From assembly GCA_021811225.1 (NCBI GenBank), contig JAJZPJ010000003.1, forward strand, positions 1-8,969: a stretch of DNA of 8,969 nt. Direction: 5' to 3'. A model generated the notes under the pieces. That model searched no databases. It was not told where the DNA came from and was given only the letters and a program-made list of their open reading frames with translations. The position numbers and the translations under genes are program-made. Positions within the stretch are counted from its first letter, which is position 1. Each line of letters starts with the position of its first letter. Source of the DNA: Pseudomonadota bacterium (GTDB lineage Bacteria; Pseudomonadota; Gammaproteobacteria; Burkholderiales; Rhodocyclaceae). Positions 1 to 7,513 of the stretch are shown piece by piece.

Positions 1-3000
1 CAGGCGGCGTTGTTGGGATTGCCGCCGCGGGCGAAGTTGAGCAGCGTGGCGCGCTGCGCATCGCTCATGCCGGCATTGCCCAACCGGGCCTTGGTGAGCA
101 GTGCATTGCCCTCGGCTACGGGGTTGCTGTTCAGCGAGACGTCGCCGGAGATGCCGGCGATGAAGGTATAGAGCTTGCGCGCCGCCGGATTGGTAACCGG
201 TGCAGCACCGGAGAGCAGGATCTGGCCGCTGCCGCCCCGGCGCGCGCTGCCGCCATCGGGCACGGCGCTGGGTATCCATTGACTGACGGCGGCATCGTTG
301 ATCTTGCTGGCGTATTCCCCGCCCACCGGAGTCTTGTCGATGTACTCGATGTTCCACACCGTCTCGCCCAGCCCATTGGTCAGCGCAGTCTGGCCGGTCA
401 GGCAAAGCCCGATCGGCTCGCCCTGGTCTTTGCCCGCGACCGGCTGCCTGCCGCAATAGCCGGCAGCGCCGGCAGCGGTGACGTCGGACAGTTCGTAGCG
501 CTTCAGGGTGCCGTCCCACTGGCTGTTGTTGGATGGGCCGAAGAAACCGAGATAGACGTCGCGCGAGTTCTCCGCCCGGTTCAACGCCGAGATCGGGACC
601 ACCGTGCCGCCGCCTGAGACCGGCGTCCAGGAAACCATGGCATCGACGGCACCGCTCAATTCCGCGGGAAGCTGCCCGGAGTTGTCGGCGGAGAAATATT
701 CGCCTCCGGCCCGCGACGATGCCGCGTTTTGCAACACCGGCGCGCTGGCGCCGGCAAAGCCTATGGCGTAAGTGTAGACCGGCTGACTGCCCGAGATGCT
801 GTCGGGCGAGACATCGGCGTTGCCCATGAAATAGGACAATTCGTCCAGCCAGACGTAGCCGCCGTCGTGATCGGACGAGCCCTTGTCCGCCGGTCCGTAA
901 GGGGTGGCGCCATCGGGGCTGAATTGATCGTAGGGGGTGGCGGGCGAGGCTCTCGGGGTATTGATGTCGGTGCGCGGAGAAACGATCTCGGTCGGCGACT
1001 TCTGGTAGGAGAGCGCCTTGATCTGATCGTTGGCGGACCAGTCGTTCTCGGGCCCGCCATCGGTGACCAGCAGGGTGAAATTCTTCTGGCAGAGCGCGGG
1101 CTGCCCGTCGCTGCCGAGCAGATCGAGCATCGGCGAATGGTAATTGCCCGATGCGCCGGCATGGCCGGCGTTGCCCAGGCAGTCGCTGCCGTCCGAGCCG
1201 TCGCCTGGCGTCTCGAAGGCTCTGCGATCGCAACCCGAGGCCGCCTTGGCGCCGTCCAGGGCAGTGGTGGTCAAACGCCCGAAGTCCGGTGCGCCGCCCT
1301 TGAAGTAGCGGTAGGCCTCGAAGAGCGACTCGGTCAGCGGCGTCTGCGCGGTGGCGACCAGACCGTTGATCTTGCCGATCAGGACCTGTCGGTTGGCCAG
1401 CGCGGTATCGTTCTCGGCCCTGGCGGCGGCGCCCATGGCAGCGATGTCGGCGGGATTGTTGGTGCCCATGCGGGCGATGGCATAGACGATGTTGCCGCCC
1501 TCGGTGCTGTAGGTGTTGTCCATGCGGTTGAACACCATCAGACCGAAGCGCACCCCGTCCTTGTTTTGCACCAGTTGGGTCAGCGCATCCTTGGCGGTCT
1601 GCAACCGGGTCTTGCGCCCGATCGGATTGCCGTGGGATTTCGGGCCGTACTTCCAGTTGAGGTAGTTGCTCGAGTAGATGTCGTAGGCCGGCGCATTCGC
1701 GATACGTAGCGCGGCGTCGGTGTCGTACATCAGGCTACGGTCCGCGCGGGTGTCGCCGGCGGCGCCGTTGTAGCGCCCATCGTAAGGACTGCCGTCAGCG
1801 CCGAAGTCGCGTCGCCTTTTGGTCATGAACGGGCCATTATTGCCTTCATCGGCGAGGCAGTCGTGGACCATGGTCATCTCCGGGTCGGCGACCCGATTGG
1901 CCGCCTGGTAAATTTCGCCGCCGACGTTCTGACTGCTGGTACGACTCGCGCAACTGAGGTAGGGGCAGCCCGAGGCATGACGATCGCTGCAGTTCTGCCA
2001 GGTATCGGGCTTGTCGCTGCAGCCCGCGGTGACGCTGTCGGTGCGCACGTCGGCGAGGCTCTGGTTGCCGACCTGCAGGTTCGCATCGGTCACCGACTTG
2101 TCGCAGGCGGTGGCAACATTGGTGGCGGCGCCGGAGCCGCCCGGCGGCACACGGATGTCTCCGACACAGCTGCCGCCGTAGTAGTAGGTAGTGCCGTTGG
2201 GCCTGTTGCTGCAACCAGAACTAAGGCTATTGCTGCCATCGCTGATCAGCACGTTGCGATAAGTCGTTGCACCGAATGTCTGCTCTGGATTGGTGGAGTT
2301 GACGCAATAATCGGCGCTGGTGGCATTCGGATCGGAGCAGTCCGGGCCGATGCAGGTGCCGGTGCACACGCCGCCGACGAAATAGACGGCGCTCGCTCCT
2401 TCGCCGCCGACGGACACCGTGGCGCGATCCGCGGACCAGCTGCAACCGCTGTAGATTGCGGTGTCGAGCCGACTTCGGCCGCTCCAGTGGCAGTTGCTGA
2501 AATCCTGCGTGTAGTAGGGTCCGGCCACTGTCTGGGCGCAGGCAGGCGGCTCGGCCATCCTATTGCCGCACTGAACGTTGGTACCGTCACAGGTAACGCC
2601 GGAATCACGGCAGCTGCCGCCGAAGGAAAAGGTCTGGTTGATGGCGTCCGGCCCGTCGCCGATCGGGCCGGACCAGCTGCAGTTGCGCGTCTTGGTGACG
2701 GTCGCGCCGCCGATGGAAACGGCATTCGAAGCATCGTAATAGCCGGGCACGCGAAATTTCTGGTAGCCGCGGATGCGCGCATCGTTGAGGCTGGCGATGC
2801 CTCTCGCGTCTCTGCCATAGATGCCCAGCAGTTGCCGGGTGATGTCGGGACTGGGGATATTGAACAGCTTGCCGGCGAAGTTGAAGCCCCCCCAGTCCGG
2901 TTTGAGATCTGTCCAGCCGGCATAGGAAGCCTCGTCCTCATCATTGCCTTGATCCCGGTAGAGGATGGGCAGGGGCAGGCTCGCGTCAACCGCAAAGGCG

Positions 3001-3902
3001 TCGGCGTCGCGGTCGGCGTTGAGGTAGCCGTCGTAATGGGACCACCAGATGCTTGCATTATTGCTGCCCGGATAACTTGAAGAGCGGGAAGCGTCGAGAT
3101 TCAGATAGCGCTCATAGCGCTGCCATTGTTGACCCAAGTACCGGCCCTCGTTCTGCGGCAGGCTGCTCGGCGCAAAAACCGTCGAGGGCGTCAGCTTGTC
3201 CAAGGATGATTGACACTGATTGTTCTGTCCGTAGTACTTGGCGGGGGGCGCGCCGAAATCGATGCCGCCGCGCTTGAGGTGATGGGTGACCGGGTCGAGG
3301 GTGCCGCCGAAGCTGTTCAGCGCATCGGCACCATAGAACTGGTTGAAGGCGTTCGCATAGAGGCGCGGATCGCTCTCGGCGGTGCCCGCCGGCAGCCAGA
3401 AAAGAACGTTGTGTTCGCTGTAGTTGCGATAGGTGGAACGCGGACCCGGATCGCCAGGCTCTGTGGCATTGGCATAGTCGCGCGCGGCAATCCAAATCTG
3501 CTTTCTTTCCTCGACGCTGGTGCCGCCCCAGAAACCCAAGGGCGTGGTCGCTGCCGGCAGTACGCCGGCGGGGTTATGGAGGGCATCGATATAGCCATTG
3601 CCATCGGAAATCTTGCCGCCCTGCCCGTAAGGCACCTCGAAAGGGACCTCTGTATTGCTGATGATGTCGATATCGTTCCACAGATACTCGACGTGCGAAT
3701 CGTAGGCCCCCGGGTACTCCCGCCAGCCTTCCGGCAGATTCATCGAGTCCGAGGTGTCGAGAATCAGCAGGACGTTGGGCTCCGCGGCGGAGGAACCGGC
3801 GACGATGGCGCGGTAGATGTCGGTGTCCAGCGCCCAAGCCGGATTGCTCATGGCGACGATCAGTATCCAGGCGAACCAGCGCCTGACGGGTTCGGCATTC
3901 AT
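1..3902 (-). CDS. pilY1: Type IV pilus tip adhesin PilY1, C-terminus beyond window
   Basis: This is a PilY1-family tip adhesin, exported by Sec and carried on the minor-pilin complex at the pilus tip, where the family promotes pilus assembly, adhesion and surface sensing. I translated the minus strand from the ATG at 3902 and found 1300 codons without a stop; the end lies off the left edge. Residues 1-24 form a signal peptide (Arg-Arg, hydrophobic core, then AWA before LD). Strand PNVLLILDTSDSM carries a MIDAS DxSxS at D49/S51/S53. The rest of the vWA fold resumes at 763-792 (RKTRLQTAKDAL, then VRFGLMVFN) and includes TDGG at 947-950. In between lies a roughly 700-residue insert with 18 Cys at 408-651. 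The start of the C-terminal beta-propeller is visible (QWDGTLKRYEL from 1128); its usual calcium loop would be outside the window. A strong Shine-Dalgarno precedes the ATG. It is last of the visible operon genes, 25 bases after pilX. The family is certain; the exact adhesive target is unknown. Confidence 0.95.
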   Translation of the reverse strand, partial: MNAEPVRRWFAWILIVAMSNPAWALDTDIYRAIVAGSSAAEPNVLLILDTSDSMNLPEGWREYPGAYDSHVEYLWNDIDIISNTEVPFEVPYGQGGKISDGNGYIDALHNPAGVLPAATTPLGFWGGTSVEERKQIWIAARDYANATEPGDPGPRSTYRNYSEHNVLFWLPAGTAESDPRLYANAFNQFYGADALNSFGGTLDPVTHHLKRGGIDFGAPPAKYYGQNNQCQSSLDKLTPSTVFAPSSLPQNEGRYLGQQWQRYERYLNLDASRSSSYPGSNNASIWWSHYDGYLNADRDADAFAVDASLPLPILYRDQGNDEDEASYAGWTDLKPDWGGFNFAGKLFNIPSPDITRQLLGIYGRDARGIASLNDARIRGYQKFRVPGYYDASNAVSIGGATVTKTRNCSWSGPIGDGPDAINQTFSFGGSCRDSGVTCDGTNVQCGNRMAEPPACAQTVAGPYYTQDFSNCHWSGRSRLDTAIYSGCSWSADRATVSVGGEGASAVYFVGGVCTGTCIGPDCSDPNATSADYCVNSTNPEQTFGATTYRNVLISDGSNSLSSGCSNRPNGTTYYYGGSCVGDIRVPPGGSGAATNVATACDKSVTDANLQVGNQSLADVRTDSVTAGCSDKPDTWQNCSDRHASGCPYLSCASRTSSQNVGGEIYQAANRVADPEMTMVHDCLADEGNNGPFMTKRRRDFGADGSPYDGRYNGAAGDTRADRSLMYDTDAALRIANAPAYDIYSSNYLNWKYGPKSHGNPIGRKTRLQTAKDALTQLVQNKDGVRFGLMVFNRMDNTYSTEGGNIVYAIARMGTNNPADIAAMGAAARAENDTALANRQVLIGKINGLVATAQTPLTESLFEAYRYFKGGAPDFGRLTTTALDGAKAASGCDRRAFETPGDGSDGSDCLGNAGHAGASGNYHSPMLDLLGSDGQPALCQKNFTLLVTDGGPENDWSANDQIKALSYQKSPTEIVSPRTDINTPRASPATPYDQFSPDGATPYGPADKGSSDHDGGYVWLDELSYFMGNADVSPDSISGSQPVYTYAIGFAGASAPVLQNAASSRAGGEYFSADNSGQLPAELSGAVDAMVSWTPVSGGGTVVPISALNRAENSRDVYLGFFGPSNNSQWDGTLKRYELSDVTAAGAAGYCGRQPVAGKDQGEPIGLCLTGQTALTNGLGETVWNIEYIDKTPVGGEYASKINDAAVSQWIPSAVPDGGSARRGGSGQILLSGAAPVTNPAARKLYTFIAGISGDVSLNSNPVAEGNALLTKARLGNAGMSDAQRATLLNFARGGNPNNAA

Positions 3903-3907
3903 CGTGT

Positions 3908-3919
3908 CCCTCTCTCTCC
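3908..3919 (-). promoter_or_regulatory. Shine-Dalgarno of pilY1
   Basis: Purine run GGAGAGAGAGGG on the minus strand ends 5 bases before the ATG at 3902. It fixes the pilY1 start and means pilY1 can be initiated independently, although it directly follows pilX in the same transcript. Confidence 0.75.
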
Positions 3920-3927
3920 GGACTGCG

Positions 3928-4500
3928 TTATCCGCCGCCGCAACCGCCGGCGGTGAGCTTTTTCCTGACGCCCTGATGCACCAGCGCTAGGCCGGAAATC
4001 GAGCCTTCCGACTGGGCGCGAATGTCGAATTCGATGGCGTCCCAGCTCAGGATGCCGGCTCCCGGAACCTGATTGCCTGAGCCGACGCCGGCATCGGCGC
4101 CACAGCCGATTTCGCTCGCGGTGACGGTCGCGGTGCCGTTTTGCAAGGCCAGACTGGCGCTATAGTTACCCGGGTTGCCGTTGATGCTGACGTTACCCGG
4201 CGTGCCTGCGGGGTGGAGGGCGGAGACCGGCGGGAAAAAGCAGCTCATGTCCTTGTTGGCACCATTGAGGTCGGCGGCGGTGCAGCCTGGCTGCAAGCTG
4301 CCGACATTGCTGTCCAGAAACTCGGCGATCGCCAGTTCGGCATTGGCGAAATTCTGCGCCGCGAGATGGCTGACGCCGCCGATTTTCAGTTCGAGGATAC
4401 CGATCTTGATCGCGGCCACGACCAGGAGGGTCAGCACGGTGAGCATGATCAGGCCGACCACCAGGGCAATGCCGTGCTCGCGGGATGATGGGGTCAGCAT
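3928..4500 (-). CDS. pilX: Type IV pilus minor pilin PilX
   Basis: A 190-residue PilX-type minor pilin, part of the membrane-anchored complex that primes pilus assembly and presents PilY1. The prepilin leader is MLTPSSREHG with processing expected after G10, followed by a hydrophobic helix (IALVVGLIMLTVLTLLVVAA) typical of the PilX N-terminal domain. Mature position 5 is Val rather than the Glu found in most type IV pilins. Mature Cys number is four, the last in a Gly-rich tail (AGGCGGG). The start is set by a strong Shine-Dalgarno, the leader, and a 7-base overlap with the end of pilW. Longer in-frame extension upstream is just shadow of pilW. Its position between pilW and pilY1 matches the standard order, and in this family PilX is the usual partner of PilY1. 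Confidence 0.9.
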   Translation of the reverse strand: MLTPSSREHGIALVVGLIMLTVLTLLVVAAIKIGILELKIGGVSHLAAQNFANAELAIAEFLDSNVGSLQPGCTAADLNGANKDMSCFFPPVSALHPAGTPGNVSINGNPGNYSASLALQNGTATVTASEIGCGADAGVGSGNQVPGAGILSWDAIEFDIRAQSEGSISGLALVHQGVRKKLTAGGCGGG

Positions 4501-5660
4501 TGCTTTCCTCCGGTGGAGCGGCGGGCCGCGCAGTTGCGCAACTGCACCGTCTGCGAATACACCTGACGCAGATAGGAACACTCCGAACCGGCGCAGGAAT
4601 AGATCATGCCGCCACCGAGATCGTAGGTTTTGCCGGCATCGTTCTGTCCCGTGACGGGATCGACGCTGCGCACCAGTACCGTGATTCGCACGGAGATGGC
4701 CTGGGGCCACTCCGAGACGCTCGGGGCCTCGGCGTATCGATCCGGGATGCCATCGCCGTTGTCGTCAAGGCCATAAGCGAGATTCAGGCGCTCGACGCCC
4801 TCGACCAGGGAAACTTCCTGCATCTGCACGCTTGCGGCGGTGCTGGAGAGTTCCTGGCGCACCAGGGTGGGGATGGGCCGGCCGCCGTCGTCATCGGCGC
4901 GGCATTGCAGTTTTGCGGCCGAACCGCCGGTCGGTCGACTGCACGGACGGAGGTAATACACGTGGGTCTGGTACTCGAAAATCGGCGCGTCCTGGTTGTT
5001 CATCCGTACCCTGATGTTGCCCAGGCTGCCGCCGCGCAGCGCGGCATAGGCGTCACCGCGGAACACGATGGTGTTGGGATCCTGGGTCGGTGAAGACTGA
5101 ACGTAGATCGTGCTGGCAAAATTGGGCTGGGCCGCCAGGGCCGCACTCAGATTGCCGGCTCCGTCGGGCTGATCGATGACGTGACCGGTGGCTCCGCGCA
5201 GAACGATGACCGGACTATCCGCAGAAAAGTTGGCGGCAGCGATGCAAGGAAACGTGGCGTTCGCCGTAATCGGCGTCAATCCGTCGTGCACTTCGATGGG
5301 CACGGTGAGATCCAGCGCAAACGGGCGGGCGGGAGGTCCCGCCACCTCGGCGCCGCAATCATCGCTTGCCGCAATGCTGGGCAGATTATCCAGCTTGACG
5401 CTGGCCGCGGAGGTGGCCTGGCCGTAGAAGCCGGCCATACGGATGTCGTCGGACAGGTAGCGCAGCGCCGCGGTGCCGTTTTCCTGCAGCCGGGCGAACG
5501 CATCTTGCACTCTGAAGCTCGTCGCGGTATTGGCGAAGAGCACGGTCAACCCGGTCAGCAGCAGCAGGCCGATGGCGATCGAGACCATCAGCTCGATCAG
5601 CGTCACGCCTTGTTGGCAAGTCAACGGCGACAACTTGCGACGGCGGCTGCGCGGGTTCAT
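4494..5660 (-). CDS. pilW: Type IV pilus minor pilin PilW
   Basis: A 388-residue PilW-type minor pilin, acting in the inner-membrane/periplasmic pilus priming complex. The leader is basic (MNPRSRRRKLSPLTCQQG) with cleavage expected after G18. The mature N-terminus VTLIELMVSIAIGLLLLTGLTVLF has the conserved Glu at position 5. The following segment (RVQDAFARLQENGTAALRYLSDDIRMAGFYG) is a PilW hallmark. Residues 297-307 read YGLDDNGDGIPD with a D299-x-N301-x-D303-G-x-x-D307 loop that resembles a calcium-binding loop and recurs in this family. The mature protein has eight Cys, four of them in the last 50 residues or so. The start overlaps the pilV stop as ATGA with no clear Shine-Dalgarno, so translation is probably coupled. 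The end overlaps pilX by 7 bases. Confidence 0.92.
   Translation of the reverse strand: MNPRSRRRKLSPLTCQQGVTLIELMVSIAIGLLLLTGLTVLFANTATSFRVQDAFARLQENGTAALRYLSDDIRMAGFYGQATSAASVKLDNLPSIAASDDCGAEVAGPPARPFALDLTVPIEVHDGLTPITANATFPCIAAANFSADSPVIVLRGATGHVIDQPDGAGNLSAALAAQPNFASTIYVQSSPTQDPNTIVFRGDAYAALRGGSLGNIRVRMNNQDAPIFEYQTHVYYLRPCSRPTGGSAAKLQCRADDDGGRPIPTLVRQELSSTAASVQMQEVSLVEGVERLNLAYGLDDNGDGIPDRYAEAPSVSEWPQAISVRITVLVRSVDPVTGQNDAGKTYDLGGGMIYSCAGSECSYLRQVYSQTVQLRNCAARRSTGGKQC
4503..4511 (-). promoter_or_regulatory. Strong Shine-Dalgarno of pilX
   Basis: GGAGGAAAG on the minus strand, with GGAGG six bases before the ATG at 4500. It lies inside the last codons of pilW and decides the pilX start. 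It is the best ribosome binding site in the pilus operon. Confidence 0.8.
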
Positions 5661-6370
5661 GCCGGCTGAGCGATGAAGATGTAGAGCGTCACCAGGCGCC
5701 GGTACTCGTCCGCGACATCGGGACTGTTCGCCATGGTCAGGTACAAGCCCTTGGCGCAGGTGCTGAGCTTGCGCAGATCCTTGGTGTTGCCAGCAACGCT
5801 CGGCACCGCCTGATCCCCCTGCCAGGCAACGGTAATGCGGTAGGTGTAGGCGGGCGCGGTCACGCCCGGCGCCATCGAGGCCACCGGCCCTTCGACGCAA
5901 CCGCGGACATTGCTGATGCTACCGACCCGAAGATTCGAAGCGTTGGTCTTGTCGGCGCCGAGCAACAACCCCTCCCAGGCTGCAAGATCATAGTTCGCCA
6001 GTTCCGTCGGCGTGCATGCCGCCCCCCCTGCGCAGTCGGTGATCGAGTGGTCCTGCAGCTGACTCCACATCGACGCACGCTGCGGGTCGCCGAGCGGCAA
6101 GTCGACTGGTGCCTTGGCGGCGTAGATGGCTGCAATGGCGCTGTTCGAGGGTGTCGTGGCATTGGCGGACTGGTTGGCGCGCATACGCTCGGCCAGGTCG
6201 GTGGCAAGCGCCAGCGCCTGCTGGCGTTCGTAAGCCTCGTAGGACAGGTGTTGGGCCTTGACGATCAGACCCGACAAGCCGAGCAGGCCGAGCAGCAGGA
6301 TGACCAGGGTCACCATCACCTCGATCAGGGTGAGTCCCGAAGAAATTCGTCGCTGCCCGCTCCGGCTCAT
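5657..6370 (-). CDS. pilV: Type IV pilus minor pilin PilV
   Basis: A 237-residue PilV-type minor pilin. Leader MSRSGQRRISSG is followed by LTLIEVMVTLVILLLGLLGLSGLIVKAQ, a textbook pilin helix with Glu at mature position 5 and Leu rather than Phe at position 1. The helix continues into SYEAYERQQALALATDLAERMRANQ, the segment that marks PilV. The C-terminal part contains a short strand pair (YTYRITVAWQGD) and ends RLVTLYIFIAQPA. Four Cys in the mature protein. The start codon overlaps the fimT stop as ATGA, and the stop overlaps the pilW start in the same way, so fimT, pilV and pilW look translationally coupled. A longer in-frame extension upstream is fimT read in another frame. Confidence 0.92.
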   Translation of the reverse strand: MSRSGQRRISSGLTLIEVMVTLVILLLGLLGLSGLIVKAQHLSYEAYERQQALALATDLAERMRANQSANATTPSNSAIAAIYAAKAPVDLPLGDPQRASMWSQLQDHSITDCAGGAACTPTELANYDLAAWEGLLLGADKTNASNLRVGSISNVRGCVEGPVASMAPGVTAPAYTYRITVAWQGDQAVPSVAGNTKDLRKLSTCAKGLYLTMANSPDVADEYRRLVTLYIFIAQPA

Positions 6371-7026
6371 GGGCACGCTACGCCGCCTTGCGCCGAACTC
6401 ACCTGGTACAGGCTGACCCTTCCGGCCGCCGCGAACTCCAGGGTGCGCATCTTTTCTCTGCCCGGCGCACCGCCGCCCATGTCGTCGCTGACCATGAAGG
6501 CGTTGATGCCCAAGGGCGCGCCCGGTAGATTGGCCGACACCCGGCCATCGGGTCCGAATACGATCGCCGGCATGGCGACTGCGGCGACGGCCGGATTCAG
6601 GCGGGCGCAAACCTTGACGTTGCCGCCGAGCGCCTGATGGCGCAGCAGTTCTTCCGGACAGGCGTCCGGCGTCGCCGCGCCATCCGCGGGATCGGTGCAT
6701 TCGGCGATATTGGGGCAAATCTCGGCGTGAGTCGGGGCGACGCAGACGACCACGCGCCAACCGCCGCCCCAGACGTCGCTACTCTGGTCCAGCGGCGCTA
6801 CCGCCACCCGTCGCCCATTGCTGATGGCATCGACGCGGGCATAACTGAGCGCGCTCATGAGTTCTGAAGCCGCGGCGCGCACCCGCTGAGTGGCGACCAG
6901 ATCCTGCATCGGAGGGATAGCGATGGTCAGCAGTATCGCCGCGACCGTCAGCGTCACCATCAGTTCGACCAGCGTGAACCCACGGCGCCGGGTGGCAACC
7001 CCATGAATCCGCGGACGGGCTGGCAT
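6367..7026 (-). CDS. fimT: Type IV pilus pseudopilin of the FimT/GspH family (FimT/FimU)
   Basis: A 219-residue GspH/FimT-type minor pilin. Leader MPARPRIHGVATRRRG is followed by FTLVELMVTLTVAAILLTIAIPPMQDLV, cleavage expected after G16 and Glu at mature position 5. Next comes the family segment RVRAAASELMSALSYARVDAISNGRRVAV. The C-terminal beta domain has IVFGPDGRVS and MRTLEFAAAGRVSLYQ, both typical of GspH/FimT strands. Six Cys in the mature protein, several grouped between VVVC and DACP, which suggests a disulfide-braced loop. The gene starts 7 bases after the pilE stop and shows no good Shine-Dalgarno, so it probably relies on reinitiation. FimT and FimU cannot be told apart on this evidence; in some bacteria FimT-like proteins bind DNA during uptake. 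Confidence 0.88.
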   Translation of the reverse strand: MPARPRIHGVATRRRGFTLVELMVTLTVAAILLTIAIPPMQDLVATQRVRAAASELMSALSYARVDAISNGRRVAVAPLDQSSDVWGGGWRVVVCVAPTHAEICPNIAECTDPADGAATPDACPEELLRHQALGGNVKVCARLNPAVAAVAMPAIVFGPDGRVSANLPGAPLGINAFMVSDDMGGGAPGREKMRTLEFAAAGRVSLYQVSSAQGGVACP

Positions 7027-7033
7027 GGCGCGG

Positions 7034-7513
7034 TCACCAGGGGATCGCGCTGGCGCTGGAATAGACGCAATCCGCGAGCGCGCAGGTGCTGTCCGTGTCG
7101 CGCCAGTGTTCACCGCGGCTGTTGATGAACACGCGGCCGTCGTCCTTTTGCGCCGCACTGCCGAGCGGCGTGAGGGCGGCAACGAAGAACGGCCTCGCAT
7201 CGGTCTTGTAGAACGCCGGCGTATCGTAGTAATTCGCAACCGGGGCCGGGACGGTCATGCGCAAATCGCCGAAATCGGCCGTGTATTGCCCCTGATCGAG
7301 ACGGAATTGTTCCTCCCGTTGGGCGATGTCCATCAGGAACTGCTGTGCCTGGGAGCGGTTGGCGCGTACGACGTAGTTCTGGTACGAGGGATAGGCAATC
7401 ATCGTCAACACGGCGACGACCGCCACCACGACCATCAATTCGATCAGGGTGAAGCCCCTGTGCCTGCGGCTTGAGCACGGAAGCGGCGTTATTGAGTCAG
7501 GCATGGCGATCAT
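7034..7513 (-). CDS. pilE: PilE-like type IV pilin, first gene of the operon
   Basis: A 159-residue pilin from the ATG at 7513, or 156 from the in-frame ATG at 7504. The leader has Arg/His before G20, then FTLIELMVVVAVVAVLTMIAYPSYQNYVVRANRSQAQQFLMDIAQREEQFRLDQGQYT. This is characteristic of the PilE group of minor pilins (related to ComP) that sits in fimT-pilV-pilW-pilX-pilY1 clusters. Mature Cys are C144 and C149, a small C-terminal disulfide loop. Neither start has a clear Shine-Dalgarno; the first ATG lies inside an inverted repeat. As first gene it is 122 bases downstream of sseA and 7 bases upstream of fimT. In the commonly described clusters pilE is the last gene, so its position here is different. 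It could be a minor or a major pilin; the context favours minor. Confidence 0.87.
   Translation of the reverse strand: MIAMPDSITPLPCSSRRHRGFTLIELMVVVAVVAVLTMIAYPSYQNYVVRANRSQAQQFLMDIAQREEQFRLDQGQYTADFGDLRMTVPAPVANYYDTPAFYKTDARPFFVAALTPLGSAAQKDDGRVFINSRGEHWRDTDSTCALADCVYSSASAIPW

Noticed and set aside
729..1709. Plus-strand open frame of 326 codons
   Set aside because: Also opposite pilY1, with biased composition (Gly, Val, Arg) and no recognisable motif; an antisense shadow.
2246..3058. Minus-strand open frame of 270 codons within pilY1
   Set aside because: It is in a different frame from pilY1 and is Ser/Pro/Ala/Thr-rich with no domain. The pilY1 frame explains the region, so it does not indicate a frameshift.
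1863..3080. Plus-strand open frame of 405 codons
   Set aside because: It lies wholly opposite pilY1, which is open throughout and has clear family motifs. The predicted protein is low-complexity Ala/Gly/Val/Ile typical of antisense frames in GC-rich DNA.
1..3902. Possible broken pilY1 pseudogene, because only short complete frames appear on the minus strand
   Set aside because: Direct translation from the ATG at 3902 to the window edge gives 1300 codons without a stop; the gene is intact within the window and just runs off the edge.
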